From Tamarix chinensis (taxonomy: Eukaryota > Streptophyta > Magnoliopsida > Caryophyllales > Tamaricaceae), in contig CM060171.1 of the NCBI GenBank assembly GCA_030549775.1, forward strand, positions 4,108,501 through 4,172,500: DNA of 64,000 nucleotides. Reading direction: 5' to 3'. Positions 1 through 12,603 of the stretch are shown here, in pieces (position 1 is the stretch's first letter; the number at the start of each line of letters is the position of its first letter). Below the pieces are notes generated by a model that was not told the DNA's origin, searched no databases, and saw only the letters and a program-made list of their open reading frames with translations. Both the position numbers and the translations under genes were made by a program.

Positions 1-1262
1 AGCTCGGGTGAGGCAGTCGACGCACGGACGACGCGCAAAGGACAGTCGCCGCACGGAGAGCGAGGCAGCGGAATCACAGGTCGTCCACATCAGCCGTGTC
101 AGTCAGCCGAGAATAAAAAAAAGGAAAAGCAATTATTGCACAGAAATCAAAGCGCCGAGAAGGAAGAAAATTAGAGAAAAATTAATACCGGTAGAATTTA
201 TTTCAGATAAAGTTAATTTTTATCTAAATAAATTCTTAATCTTTTATCCAAAATTAATTCCGGTTATTTCTTTCTCTTATTTTTAATTTATATTTTAGAT
301 ATATATTTCTGTGTAATTAATTCTATAATTATGGTTAACTGATTATTTATTGTTAGGGAATAAATTGAAACCCTAGATTAGGATTTGAATTATAATTTTA
401 TTTTCTTTGTTTCGTGAGATTATTTCTTGACTCTATGTTAATTGCTATCGTTTATATGTATGATTCTGTCAAGTATAGTTTATTTGGTGCATGCCTTGTT
501 CTGGTTCCTCATAAGTGACAGTATGTAGGATTATTTGCCTGCTAGGTTGCCATCTAAATATACTAGAATTTATATGTATAAATTGCAGCTAGGTTAGATA
601 AAAATTTACCTAATCATTTTTTGATTCTAACCGAAGTGGTAAAACATTTCGATACGTGTGGGTCAAGGAAAGGAAATACAGCTAGACATGCGTTTTGTAC
701 TAGTCTGGGTACTTAGATTGACAGACTTCCATTTACACTTAATGCATTAAATTTAGTTAAATATAGGAGCCGCTTGTTGCTGCTATACTGCTAGTATTTA
801 ATAGGGTTAATATAGGCACGTGGTCGTATTAATTAATTAAGGGAAGTAATATAAGGTGTATGGACCTGCGTTTGGTGTGCAACTTGGTCGATCTCTTTCT
901 CACGATTAAAAGATGACTTAGAAATAAATATTATATTACGACCTAATCTAGTGGTGGATTTTTATTTCCCTAACATATTTCTCATATCTGCGGTTTCCCA
1001 TTATTTTCATTATTTTTATCGTTATTAGTTTACTTTATTTTATTTACTCCTTTTATTATTATTTTGATAAACCCCCATTAGTATTTTTCTTATTCATTTA
1101 TTTTGTATTATTTAGGATTTTATTTTTAGTTTTAGTTTTATTTTCAAACTAGTTAGATAGAGGCGAGCCCTCTCAATCCCCGGCTAGAACGATACCCTTA
1201 TTTACCTGTGCTACAATTGACAACAAGAGGGTTTAAATTGCGTGCCGGCTATGGTCACACCA
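1..1262 (+). mobile_element. LTR-like remnant, possibly Athila/Tat gypsy lineage
   Basis: No gene is supported here. A GC-richer start (1-120) runs into AT-rich DNA and then, at 1,160-1,255, into a segment reading CTCTCAATCCCCGG, then GTGCTACAATTG, then AGAGGGTTTAAATTG, ending ACACCA. From memory, this succession resembles the 3' part of LTRs or leaders in the Athila/Tat branch of Ty3/gypsy elements. The 92-codon open frame at 8-286 has no recognisable domain. The lineage call is an inference from motif flavour only; the matching LTR would lie outside the window on the left. Confidence 0.3.
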
Positions 1263-3272
1263 ATTTTTATAAATATTTGATAACTTAAAATATTTAATTA
1301 CTTAAAAAAAGATAATTTTATAAAATAAAGATGATCAAAACAAGACTATACAATGTATAATTATCATTTATTACATTGTATATATTAGATAAAATAATAA
1401 GATTACTAGTAAAGATAAATGAAATAAGAATATTATATGTGTTTTATTTTTACAAAGGTAAATAATAAAGATATTCATAAGTTTTAATAGTATTATATTT
1501 GATTACTTTAAATATTTATAAATTTTACAAGTAAAAATATTAGATGTTTATTATATATTATATTTAATTGATTACTTAAAATATTTGATCACTTAAAAAA
1601 AGATAATTTTATAAATTAAAGGTGAGCATAACAAGAATATACAATGTATAATTATCATTTATTACATTGTAAATATTAGATACAATCATAAAATTACTAG
1701 TAAAGATAAATGAACTAAGAATATTATATGTGTTTTATTTTTACAAAGGTAAATAATAAAGATATTTATTAGTTTTAATTATTTTATATTTGATTTCTTT
1801 AAACATTTATAAATTTTATAAGTAAAAATATTAGATATTTATCATATATTATATTTAATTGATTACTTAAAATATTTGATTACTTAAGAAAAGATAATTT
1901 TATTAAATAAAGGTGAGCATAACAAGAATATACAATGTATAATGATCATTTATTACATTGTGTATATTAAAAACAATCATCACATTACTAGTAAAGATAA
2001 ATGAAATAAGAATATTATATGTGTTTTATTTATACAAAGGTAAATAAAATATTATATATATTTATAAATTTTAATAGTATTATATTTGATTACTTTAAAT
2101 ATTTAGAAATTTTACAAGTAAAAATATTAGATGTTTATCATATATTATATTTAATTGATTACTTAAAATATTTGAAAACTAAAAAAAAGATAATTTTATA
2201 AAATAAAGGTGACTAGGTGAGCATAACAAGAATATACAATGTATAATTATTATGTATTACATTGTAAATATTAGATACAATATAATAATAGGATCACTAG
2301 TAAAGATAAATGAAATAAGAATATTATACGTGTTTTAAGTAAATAATAAAGATATTCATAAGTTTTAATAGTATTATATTTGATTGCTTTAAATATTTAG
2401 AAATTTTACAGGTAAAAATATTAGATGTTGATCATATATTATATTTAATTGATTACTTAAAATATTTGATTACTTAAGAAAAGATAATTTTATAAAATAA
2501 AGGTGAGCATAACAAGAATATACAATGTATAATGATCATTTATTACATTGTATATATTAGAAACAATCATAACATTACTAGTGAAGATAAATGAAATAAG
2601 AATATTATATGTGTTTTATTTATACAAAGGTAAATAAAATAGTATATATATTTATAAATGTGAATAGTATTATATATGCTTACTTTAAATATTTAGAAAT
2701 TTTACAAGTAAAAATATTAGATGTTTATCATATATTATATTTATTTTATTACTTAAAATATCTGATTACTAAAAAAAAAGATAATTTTATAAAATAAAAG
2801 TGACTAGGTGAGAATAACAAGAATATACAATGTATAATTATTATGTATTACATTGTAAATATTAGATACAATATAATCATAGGATCACTAGTAAAGATAA
2901 ATGAAATAAGAATATTATATGTGTTTTAGTTTTACAAAGGTAAATAATAAAGATATTCATAAGTTTTAATAGTATTATATTTGATTACTTTAAATATTTA
3001 GAAATTTTACAAGTAAAAATATTAGATGTTTATCATATATTATATTTAATTGATTACTTAAAATATTTGATTACTTAAAAAAAGATAATTTTATAAAATA
3101 AAGGTGAGAATAACAAGAATATACAATGTATAATTATCATTTATTACATTGTAAATATTAGATATAATCTTAAGATTACTAGTAAAGATAAATGAACTAA
3201 GAATATTATATGTGTTTTATTTTTACAAAGGTAAATAATAAAGATATTTATAAGTTTTAATAGTATTATATT
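1263..3272. repeat. Tandem array of ~295-bp AT-rich monomer, about seven copies
   Basis: A monomer repeats head to tail. The anchor GTTTTA occurs at 1,441, 1,732, 2,033, 2,332, 2,613, 2,923 and 3,214, giving spacings of 291, 301, 299, 281, 310 and 291 bp. Each monomer carries GATTACTTAAAATATTTG, AAAGATAATTTTATAAA, an imperfect inverted pair ACAATGTA...TACATTGT, ACTAGTAAAGATAAATGA and TACAAAGGTAAATAA. Alternate copies share private variants 590-591 bp apart: GACTAGGTG at 2,211 and 2,802, and near-identical 60-62 codon frames starting at 2,019 and 2,609. The array therefore also has a dimer-level period. It stops abruptly at about 3,272 inside a monomer. The open frames are by-products of the repeat, not genes. 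Confidence 0.92.
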
Positions 3273-4095
3273 CATTTATTCTATCTTTTTTTTCATATTC
3301 ATTTATCTACATAATTTATATTATTAATTTCTCTAGTTGTATTTATTTTATTAACGTTATTATATTTATATTTTTATTGTAATATTTTTATTCATTATAT
3401 TATATTTTTATTTTTATTGTAATATTTTTATTATAGTAAAAAAACTATAATAAGTTATTTTAAACATAATTTAAATTAAATAATAATTTTATATATTTTC
3501 ATAAATTATTAATTATTATATATAAATTGATATAAATTAAAAATTGAATAATGTAAAATATAAATAATTAATATTATAATTAATAAAAATAATTGGATAT
3601 TGTAAATTTAAAATTAATGAATGTAGAATACTAAATTATATTTAAAGCAAATTAATAATATTAAAAGAAAAAATATAACTAAAACTTTAAATTTAGGATT
3701 GTAATGTGAGATACTCTTCTTCATACGGGGTATAGTTATTATTTGTTGGATTTTGTGGGGTGATAACTGATAACTGATAAAGGACACTATTATGCTCTTA
3801 TATTAAGAGTTTCTTCAAATAGGTGGATTAGTGGATGTAATGGAACACTTTTTGAAAATTATTTTATAGGCTTACAATTGGATGTTTGCCTTTTTTATTT
3901 TGGTTTTTTATTTATTAATAATATATCTTATTAGGATATCATTAATAAATAAGAATATCTAGGGTAAAATTATGAAAAATAAGTACAATTTATAAAATAC
4001 TATATTTTTAAAAGCTTTAAATGAATAATAAAATATGTGTAATTTATTATTATTATAATATATTTTGATATCTGATTAGGTTAATATTGGGTCAA
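3273..4095. other. AT-rich intergenic DNA
   Basis: Very AT-rich sequence with short tandem words such as GATAACT, repeated at about 3,761-3,778. I see no coding region, RNA gene or clear transposon end. Confidence 0.7.
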
Positions 4096-4370
4096 ATCAA
4101 GTGATTGTCAGGTCGGGTCAATGTTGGGCCGGGTCAGCTCCGGGTCGGGTTAATACCGGGTTGGGTCACTATCGGGTCGGGTAGCTATCAGGTCGGGTCA
4201 ATGACGGGTCATGGGTTGGGATCGGGTCGGGTCGGGTCGGGTTTATTTTTGTCGAGTCAGTGTCGGGTCGGGTCAATGTCGGGTCGGTTACTAAATTTTT
4301 TAGGTCATAACGGGTCGGGTTTCGGTCGGATTGGGTCAACTTTTGCCAGCTCTAGTTCTAATACTTGTTA
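4096..4370 (+). repeat. GGGTC-type degenerate minisatellite
   Basis: About 270 bp built from GGGTCGGGT words separated by short spacers such as CAATGTC, CACTATC or TAATACC, with one run of pure GGGTC units near 4,220-4,240. The 88-codon frame at 4,105-4,371 reads as G/S/R/V repeats and follows from the low complexity. The block is strongly G-rich on + in an otherwise AT-rich region, so it has G-quadruplex potential. Confidence 0.85.
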
Positions 4371-4379
4371 AAATAAAAT

Positions 4380-4859
4380 AGTACTAATAATAATAATAGT
4401 AGTAATACCCATGCTCCTAGAAATAGAATCCCTATTATTTTTAAGGCTAAGGCTAATAATGGTTTTAGGGATGAGATAATAATATAGTATTAGTATTACT
4501 AACAAAGTACTAATATTATTAAAGATAATAATGATATTAGTTATATTTGGAATAATAATAATATAAGGGTTCGAATGTTTTTATTATAATAATATTAACA
4601 AAATAATAACAATAGTACTAGTAATAACTAATAATGATACCATAGTAATAATGTTAGTAACAAAGGCATTAGGAACAATATTAGCAAGGTTTGAATAATA
4701 ATAATAGTAATAATACTAAGGTTCGGTATTCTTCTTCTATAGTAACAAAAGGGAAACATGCCGATTTTGGTTTCAATAACATTAATAATAATAAAAATAA
4801 TAGTAATATTATTAACAACGCCAACAACAACAACAACAACAATAATAATACTAATAATG

Positions 4860-4901
<42 letters not shown>

Positions 4902-5005
4902 TTAGTAATAATAATAGTAATAATAATAAAAATAATAATGATAATAATAATAACGTTAAGCATAGTAATAATAATGACAATAACCATAATATAGTAACCA
5001 AAATG

Positions 5006-5041
<36 letters not shown>

Positions 5042-5123
5042 TAAGGGTCCAAATATTTATATTAATAATAAAAGTGATAATTGATAAAGTTAGTATTAAC
5101 AATATTAACAAGATAATAATAAC

Positions 5124-5158
<35 letters not shown>

Positions 5159-5215
5159 GGATGATAATAATAATAATAGTAATAATAATAATAATATATA
5201 ATACCATTAATATTA
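4380..5215. repeat. AAT/TTA trinucleotide-rich low-complexity tract
   Basis: Long imperfect runs of AAT/ATA, with purer arrays at about 4,858-4,902 and 5,005-5,042, interrupted by short unique stretches. Open frames on both strands (poly-Asn, poly-Ile, poly-Leu) are microsatellite artefacts. Confidence 0.93.
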
Positions 5216-5219
5216 CTAA

Positions 5220-6454
5220 ATAACTAATATTTGTATAAAGTGAGTTTAAGGGTTGGGAAAGTTAGAGGACCACCTAAGGCAGTGGTGGCACCGGCGGCGG
5301 CGGTTGTGGAAGTTTGAGGTGGTGGAAGAAGGAGGGAGGAGGATAAGGAAGGGAGGAGGAATAAAGGGAGGTGTAGGGAGGTAGAGGAGGCTCCCCTGGT
5401 TGTTTTGGAGGGTAGAGGTGGCATTGGTGGCGGCAAAATTGACAACGGTGGCGGTGCGAAGGGCGGCAGGGGCTGAAGTTGGTTGTTTGGGGAGGGCGAC
5501 TTTGCACGGCCGGGGTGGCTCGTGTAGGGGAAATCGAGGGACGAGGAGGGTTTGGTTAGGTAGAGGGTGGTGCAAGGAGCGGTTTTGGGGGTGTTTTGGT
5601 CGTCGACGATAGGCGGCGATGGTGGACAACTCGTCTAATGGGGCAGCGGCGAGAATGGCTGATTCTAGGGTTTCGAAATCAAAATTCAAATTAAGGCAGG
5701 ATATGGGGTATATATATATATAGATCGATTGGTTGGGCAAAGAAAAGGGGAAGAAGACAAAGGAGGTGCAGATGCCAGGTATGCCGCCCGATGGGGGCAG
5801 GCTACTCGGGAGAGAGGAATAGGTCGGTCGGGGTTAAAAACGTGAAAGAAAACGACGGGAGAGGGAGGGAAGGACGGTGGCCGCGATGGTGGTCGATGGA
5901 GCGCTGAGTTGCAGCTCCTCGGTTACCGCCACACCTCGGGGAAGAAGAAAGGATCGAGACCGGGTGGTTTAGGGAGAAAAAGAAGAAAGAAAAAAAGAAC
6001 TGAATCGGCCAGGAAGGAAGAAAAAAAAAAGGAGAAGGCGGTGCCGGCCTAGGCTGCGCAGGAGGGCTGGGTCGTGCGATGTTGACCTAGGTCGAGGGGG
6101 GTAGAAAGAAAAGGGAAAAGATAAAGAAAAAGAAGGAAAAGAAAAGAAAAAGAAAGGGAAAAATATGTGGGTTGGGTATTTTGGTGTTTGTGGGTTATTT
6201 AGGATAATAATATTTATAAAATAATAATCGATTCCTTTTTGGCTTAATTTAGGCTATATTGGATAATTTTTATTTTAATTCCATATAAATTAGCATTACT
6301 CCCTAATTATTCCTAATCAACCTATTAATCATTTTCTTTTTTGATTGCCCCTAAATAGCTCCCTATATTTTAATAAAATAATTAATTTAATTAGTATTCC
6401 TAATACATCCTTATTTAACCATAATTTCTAGAATTAAAATTTTGGGGTATTTCA
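5220..6454 (-). mobile_element. LTR F: gypsy-like LTR fragment (antisense)
   Basis: Read on the - strand this begins near 6,454 with TGAAATACCCCAAAATTTTAA, then an AT-rich stretch, then about 0.9 kb of pyrimidine-rich sequence (purine-rich on +, 5,250-6,160). This is the same architecture as the other LTRs in the window. The stretch 6,235-6,454 closely resembles 24,225-24,443 of the composite element. The lower-coordinate boundary is unclear because it merges into the AAT-rich tract. P/S/L-rich open frames inside are compositional. Confidence 0.5.
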
Positions 6455-9435
6455 CTGACATAAATTATTTTAACCTAAATCTAATTCTAATAAAACCTAA
6501 GTACTCCCCATTTCTCCTTTTTTTTCTTTTCCCCTTTTCTCCTTCTATTTCTTTTCCTTTTTCTTCCCCACTTACCTGATCTCCTTTTCTTCTCCCCTTC
6601 TTCCTACATGAAACTTTACCCCCAAAACATGTCTCTACTATGCCATCACCCACACCTTACCATATCAACTCCCATCTTCTACGTGTATGGGTTGCTTATC
6701 GATCATGCCTCACCTCATCTCTCACTTTTCATATGTATGTATATATACAACACATTAAATGCCCCAACTGACCTCCCTTCCTCCCTCTTTGTTTTCTATC
6801 TAAAATTGGCACCAACAAAAGCAACCTCTCATGCCCTCTCCCTACTTCTCGTCATCGCCAAATGCACCCTAAAACCACCATACAACCTAAGCAATGTTCA
6901 CCACCATCATAACCCTTCCTCTAGTTGTAGCTTTCCCTTCCATTCCATCCCCTTCATCTTCGGTCAAAACTTTTGCACCACACCCTCCACTACCACCTGA
7001 ACAAAATGAAGCCAACTTTATTCCTTTAGCTAAGGTTACCGATCTCCTCTCCCTTGCGGCATCCTTCTCCACTGAACAACCTCATCTACTATCAACTAAA
7101 ACCTCCATTTCCCCCTTCCCTTGCTAAGGCCAAGAGCACTGAAACTCCACCCCTAGCAATGTCACATATTTTCATTACTCACCCCTTCTTTGGCTCCTTT
7201 CACCATTTCCCTTCTCTTCTTATTTCATTGAGCCTTTGTTCCTTGCTACATATGTGGATTTCTTTGCTATTTTATTATTTTGACCCTCTTTTTTATTTAA
7301 TTGTGGTTGTTTTGTGTATATTAAAATGCTAATATTTGTGTTGGTTATGTTGATGAAAGGAATTTAAAGAGGGTGAAAGGAGATTGGGCGAATATTGCTT
7401 TAGTTTTTTCCTTGGATAAGAGGTAACCATACCCTTTTACCAAGATGTAAACTCATGTGGCAGCACATACAAATCATTATATATTTAAGGTATGATTAAT
7501 GCGTGAGTTTTGAAATGATATATGTATGTGTTATACTATGAAGTTTACATTATGTATGCAAGTATTATGAATAGGTGTGAAACATGAAAGTATGGTATTA
7601 AATAATTTGTATATATTTGATGTGTTATTTAATAGAAGATATACGCATGTGTATTTTGTTGAATGGTTAATATATGCATGTCTAGGGTTTTGCTAGGACT
7701 TTGATCTTGTTGATACTATAATTTAAATGTCATGATAAGTGTACTATGATTATCTTTGCATGGTAGATAGGGTTGATGTAAAATGAAAAAAATATGCACA
7801 CGTGATTAAGGTTAGAATATAATAATTGTCATTCTCATGTTTTAGGGTTAGAAATATTTCCTTACATACATCATGACGTAAATTACTTAGAAAATGACAT
7901 AGCATGCCATAAATATGTACATAGGTGTTGTATGGAATATACATCATGCTAGAATTGCATGATTAGGGTTTATGGACATAGCTCACTAAATGCATGAAAA
8001 ACAAAAAAATATGGTCAATCACTAAATTATAAAGAACTAGCTACGTATTAAAATATTATAAATCATTATCTTTTAGTCTTTTCATAACAAATCCTCATAA
8101 TAATAATGCTTGGTACAAAATTTGGATAATAATGGTGAAATTAGGGTTTTAAGGGCATTTTGGTCATTTTCATCCTAATGCACCTAATGTGAATCAATGG
8201 AAATAGGGTGACCTTAGTGTTGACTTTAACCTTATTTTAGACCGTTGACATTAGGGTTGAATTGGATGATTAGAAATAAAGGAAAATTAAGTATGAAAAT
8301 GGAAGTTACTAGGCAATACATGATATCTGTAGTCACTTCAAGTTTGAAAATGATTTCTCTCTAGGATTAGATAGCCTAGAGACGAGGTAGGAGCCCTTGG
8401 TTTATTTGGTTCACTAGTGTGTCGCTGTGCCCTAGTAAGGCCCTATTATACTCTATAGGTGACCTCAGGGTCCTATAAAAGGTATCAATACTTAAGGATT
8501 AGGTGTCCTAGGTGTGGAGGATATTATTTTTCCTTACGTTCTAGTATGACCAAAGTGTTGTTATGCTTTGGGTTAAAAGGTTGGGAGGGTACCTTGTTGC
8601 CTTATGCGTTGGCATGACCAGTGTACTTTTATGTCTCAAGGTTATTATTATATCTCCCATACGTATTTGATTAAAAATGGAAGCATTATTTTGTAAGAAT
8701 ATATATGAATTGTTCTAGGTTGTTTGTTTTGATAGTTGCCTTTGTCCGCTACTCATATTTGGCATTTGGTATGGTATTTGCCTTAGCAACCTACTTTGGT
8801 GATTAGAACGGATATGGATTTGTTGATTTTGTGGTTGCCTCAGTGCCCTACCCTTGGTATTTAGAATCGATTCGATTATATCACTTGGTCATTTTAGTAT
8901 CTCATGATTTCTTTAATGTATCCCTACCATGTTATTACCTATATGTTTCATATGTCTTTGCATGTTAATGTTGTGTAATGGTTTACTCAATATCATAGTA
9001 CCGACATGTTCTATTTGCGGTCCCCTACCTATTCAGTATAAAGTGTTTACCTTGTAGAAATACTTTAAGGGTTCAGTCTAATGGCATCTATTATGGGTTA
9101 AGAACTAGGACTATTTGGTGTTCGCCCCGTCATCTTTTGATCCAAATATTCCTTAGAATCTTATGTCATTTTCTATTTCTCATTTTGTTATGTTGTAATT
9201 GAATTGCTTGATCCTTTTACATTTATTAGGGTAAAGTTAATCTATAATGAAATTGCTATTTTTTCTTTCGTTGTAAACTTTAATTTAAGTAAAGTAATAT
9301 TTTAGCCTTACCACTTAGGATAAAAATGGTAAAGGATGTCAAACTTATGTTCAATGTGGTGATAATATCTATTATTATTATAATTAATGCTTACGCAAAA
9401 TGAAATATTTAAGCAGTTAATTAGGGGGTGTTACA
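6455..9435 (+). mobile_element. LTR A: gypsy-like solo LTR
   Basis: Homologous over most of its length to the split LTR B (18,422-36,636). Shared blocks include the stretch with GGGCATTTTGGTCATTTT at about 8,150, the segment around CTCTATAGGTGAC (8,450), and the last 400 bp ending GGGGGTGTTACA at 9,435. It contains the pyrimidine-rich segment typical of this superfamily (6,490-7,250). No polyprotein and no primer-binding site follow the 3' end, so it is best read as a solo LTR. Its start abuts LTR F and is uncertain. Small open frames at 6,608-7,332 lie in the pyrimidine-rich part and are not genes. Confidence 0.68.
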
Positions 9436-10566
9436 TCTTTTGTCACAAGCACTTATCTTTCGATTTTTTTCTTTGTTTTTTTAGTATTTTTCACTTAGTT
9501 TAGTTCATTTGAGACTAATTGTGATATTTTTTAGGCCTTCTCCAACATTGATTTTCACTATCACTAGTGGATCATCTAGTCCTCAATTTTTGGTCCAAGA
9601 TTTTTAGTGTATAATGGTATAGTTTTGTTATTGTTAAAATAATTTTTTTATTATATTGAGAGTGTATTATAGTATATTTTTAATTATATGAATAGTGGGT
9701 ATCTAATTTTATATTCTGAGTGTGTATATTAGCTTATATGTTGTAATTTATATTATTTGTTATGTCGTGTGAGCAATTTTATATGTGGATTGTGAGCATC
9801 TATATACACCAACCTTTTTTAATATCAATTTAAATTTGATTTATTATAAATTAGCATGCTTTGTTTTGCAATTTAGGGCTTTAAACATTATTTTTTATAA
9901 TTTAATTTTTTTTTAACCTTATAAAAAAAATATTTAAAAAAAACATAATATTCTACTTACATAATTATGAATTTTTAATGTCATTTAATACTTTATCTAG
10001 TTTTAAAATTAGTTTTAATCTTATCAACATTTTGCATCAAACATAGTTCAAGTCCCTATAACTACCAAGATATAACTACAAGCTTTCCTTAGAAAAATTC
10101 TTAAAAAATCACCTAGTTAATCTACTTTATGCTTATAACTACAAGTTATTAACTAATAACTAATGTCTTATTTTTCTAGTTTGACACTAGTATATTAGGC
10201 TATCAACAAGTTGTATAAAACATGGCTTAATTCTTTTAAAAAAAACATAAGTAGATTAGTTAATCCATAATTAAGAATTAATTGTTACTAATATTATAAA
10301 TTTTTTAAAATACTATTTGAATAAATTTAAAATATTATCATCCATTTAATTTATAAAATACTATTCAAATAAATTTAAAACATAGTGAGTACATTTTAAC
10401 CTTAAATATGTAATAATCATAACAAAATTTAATTACCTACTAGGTGTTAAAGATATTGTATATAATTTTGATTTATATAAAACATCCATACATTACACGA
10501 ATTTGCAAACTAGTTATGACTATTTATAATATAAGATTTTTTTTAAGAATATTTAAAAAAAAAAGG
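9436..10566. other. AT-rich spacer before the CACTA element
   Basis: Featureless AT-rich DNA with no open frame of note. Several homopolymer A or T runs are present. I see no transposon terminus within it. Confidence 0.6.
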
Positions 10567-10689
10567 CACTATAATGCACACAAATAGTTCACAGTTTCTC
10601 TTTTATGAGCTTTAGAATACATAAGAAATTAAATAGTTAATTAATGATCATTTTTATATAGAGTATATGATGATTGATAAAAGTTGAAC

Positions 10690-11350
10690 ACTACTATGGA
10701 ATTAACAATCAGATGACTTTTGGAATGCGCTTCAATTATTTCTAATGATGGCTAGACCTTGTGCTCATAATGGTGATGGGTACATTTGTTATTTGTGGAA
10801 GAAGTGCAATAACATAGTGTGAAAATCATTTGATAATTTTAAGCTCCATAAATTAAATAATGGTCTCATACAAGGATGTGAAAAATTGTTGTACCATGGC
10901 GAAGTTGAGCTTGAGTCGATGCATATTGTTAAGGTAACGACAAATGAGATGGAAGATGTATTTGGCGATTTGTTAGTTGCTAGTGATGAAGAACATATTG
11001 ATGGTGGCTACATTGATGTCTTTTTTTATGATGACTTTAGTAATAGATCATATTCATATTATGATGAATCATTCCATGATATGGATACTGAAATGTATCC
11101 AAGATGCGAGAAGTTATCATCATTGAAATTTTAGGTGAAGTTTATGCGTCGTAAGGTGTTGAAAAAGTGGATTAAAAAGTTTTTTGATGGTCTTATTAAA
11201 TTTCTAAATGAATCATTTCCAATTGGAAATAAGTGAAACCAATCACATTATAATGCAAAGAAGAAGATAAGAAAACTTGGGTTAGGATACAAAGCAATTC
11301 ATGTATATAAGAATGATTGTGCTTTATACTGAATAGAAAATTGTATCCCT
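10690..11350 (+). pseudogene. CACTA TNP2 transposase, N-terminal part (broken)
   Basis: Three successive + strand segments match the start of plant TNP2 transposases. The first (10,690-10,905) has the Cys-containing zinc-finger-like region leading to the YHGE motif. The second is an acidic linker in the 82-codon frame at 10,886-11,134, including VFGDLLVAS. The third is the conserved block SHYNAKKKIRKLGLGYKAIH followed by KNDCALY (11,250-11,330). In intact relatives the last block reads roughly YEAKK...LGLGY..I.AC.NDC.LYW. In-frame stops occur after SLKF, inside the NESFPIGNK segment and in place of the usual Trp after ALY. The coding match stops near 11,350, where a gypsy fragment is inserted; the protein resumes at about 14,406. 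Roughly 50 residues expected at the join are missing. It cannot encode an active transposase. Confidence 0.85.
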
Positions 11351-11499
11351 TCGTGTAGAGTAATCATTAGGTTGTATTTGTAATGCCCTTTAAAGTATAA
11401 AACAATGATTTCCATCCTCTTTATACATACTTAAGAAATCATCATTAGATTATATTTCTAAGTCGTCGTCATCAACACATGGTTCCATGTTTCCAATTT

Positions 11500-12603
11500 C
11501 ACTCAAGGTTAAAATGATTGGATTAAGACATTCTCTAGTAAAATGACCATACCCTTTACATTTGACACATTTTTTAGTGGACATTTCACTAACATTAGTT
11601 TTCCCTTTATCATCTCAGTTAGAACTATTTTTTATCACTAGTTGAATAGTTATGTGTCCCAAATTTTGATATAGATGCATTAAAATTATTTTATTTTTTT
11701 GATGTAAAAGTGGAAGCACTTGTTTTATGATAAGCTTTGGTAGACTAAGTTTATCTTTCACACTTTAAGGCTAACTTGGACAAATATTAAAGAGAATCAT
11801 TGGCAAACATTGGAACTTTTTCCCTAATCAAGTTTTTAAGGCCATATAAGCATCTAGCACACTTTTGTTCTTTTCTCTCTTGCATATCACATAACAATGC
11901 TAGTCTTACAAACTCCCTAGTGTATTCCTCTATGCTAAGAAGACATTGCCTAAGAGTAGTTAATGTGATATACATCTCTTATTCATACTCTTTAGGTACA
12001 AACTTCTTTCTTAGGTGTTTCTTTAACTTTTCCTAAGACTTGATTTTACTTTTATCTTGCCTATCACATGTTCTCTTAAGATTTTCATGCCAAATTCTAG
12101 CAAAATTTTTGAATTTGAGAGTTGCTAACTTGCACTTATGCTCATCGTCATACTATTTAAACTAAAATATTTACTTAAATTTCATGCAACCATTCAAAAA
12201 TAACTTAACATCTAATTCATCATAAAAATTAGGAAGGTCAGGCTTTATCCATTTATCTTAAAAATGGTTGTACTTTAGTTGATGATTTGGATACCCTATT
12301 CTGTTGTGGCTAAAGTCATTTGATCCATTATTTTGTGCTCTCTCTTCATACTCCATTATATCATTAAGATGACCACCTCAATATTGGATTGCCCTCCTAA
12401 CCATGCCCTCTACTTGATCATTTATAGCCTTAATTGTATTGTGTGTGTGGGGAAGAGTCTCTTGGTCGGCTACCCTTGATTCTAATCTTTGTAGGTAGGT
12501 TTGAATGGAAGTGAGTTGCTTCACTTTTTTATTTGTTTCATGTACACTTGCTGAAAGTTGTTGAAGAGTATCATGAATTATCTTGATTGATACTTCTTCA
12601 TCC
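11500..12603 (-). pseudogene. Gypsy gag (retrotransposon capsid/nucleocapsid), degenerate
   Basis: From the Met codon at 12,603 a 75-codon N-terminal segment shows heptad-like hydrophobic spacing, consistent with a coiled coil. Further on, at 11,787-11,975, is the capsid hallmark S-x-EEYTREFVRLALLCDMQE, matching the gypsy gag retrotransposon family. A CCHC zinc knuckle C-V-K-C-K-G-Y-G-H-F-T-R-E-C follows at 11,528-11,570 with all metal ligands intact. Between these blocks the frame is broken by several stops and shifts. No pol domains follow. The protein would have packaged element RNA in virus-like particles; this copy is dead. Confidence 0.85.

Noticed and set aside
8..286. 92-codon frame at the window start
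   Set aside because: Basic, without recognisable motifs, and within apparent LTR sequence; insufficient evidence for a gene.
4628..5207. Long poly-Ile/Leu and poly-Asn open frames on both strands
   Set aside because: They are translations of AAT/TTA microsatellite sequence in every frame, with no domain or codon-use evidence.
10567..10575. A firm left terminus for the CACTA element
   Set aside because: CACTATAATG is at a plausible distance from the transposase, but the inverted match with the right end covers only about 8 bp and the 3-bp duplication does not match, so the end is kept as tentative only.
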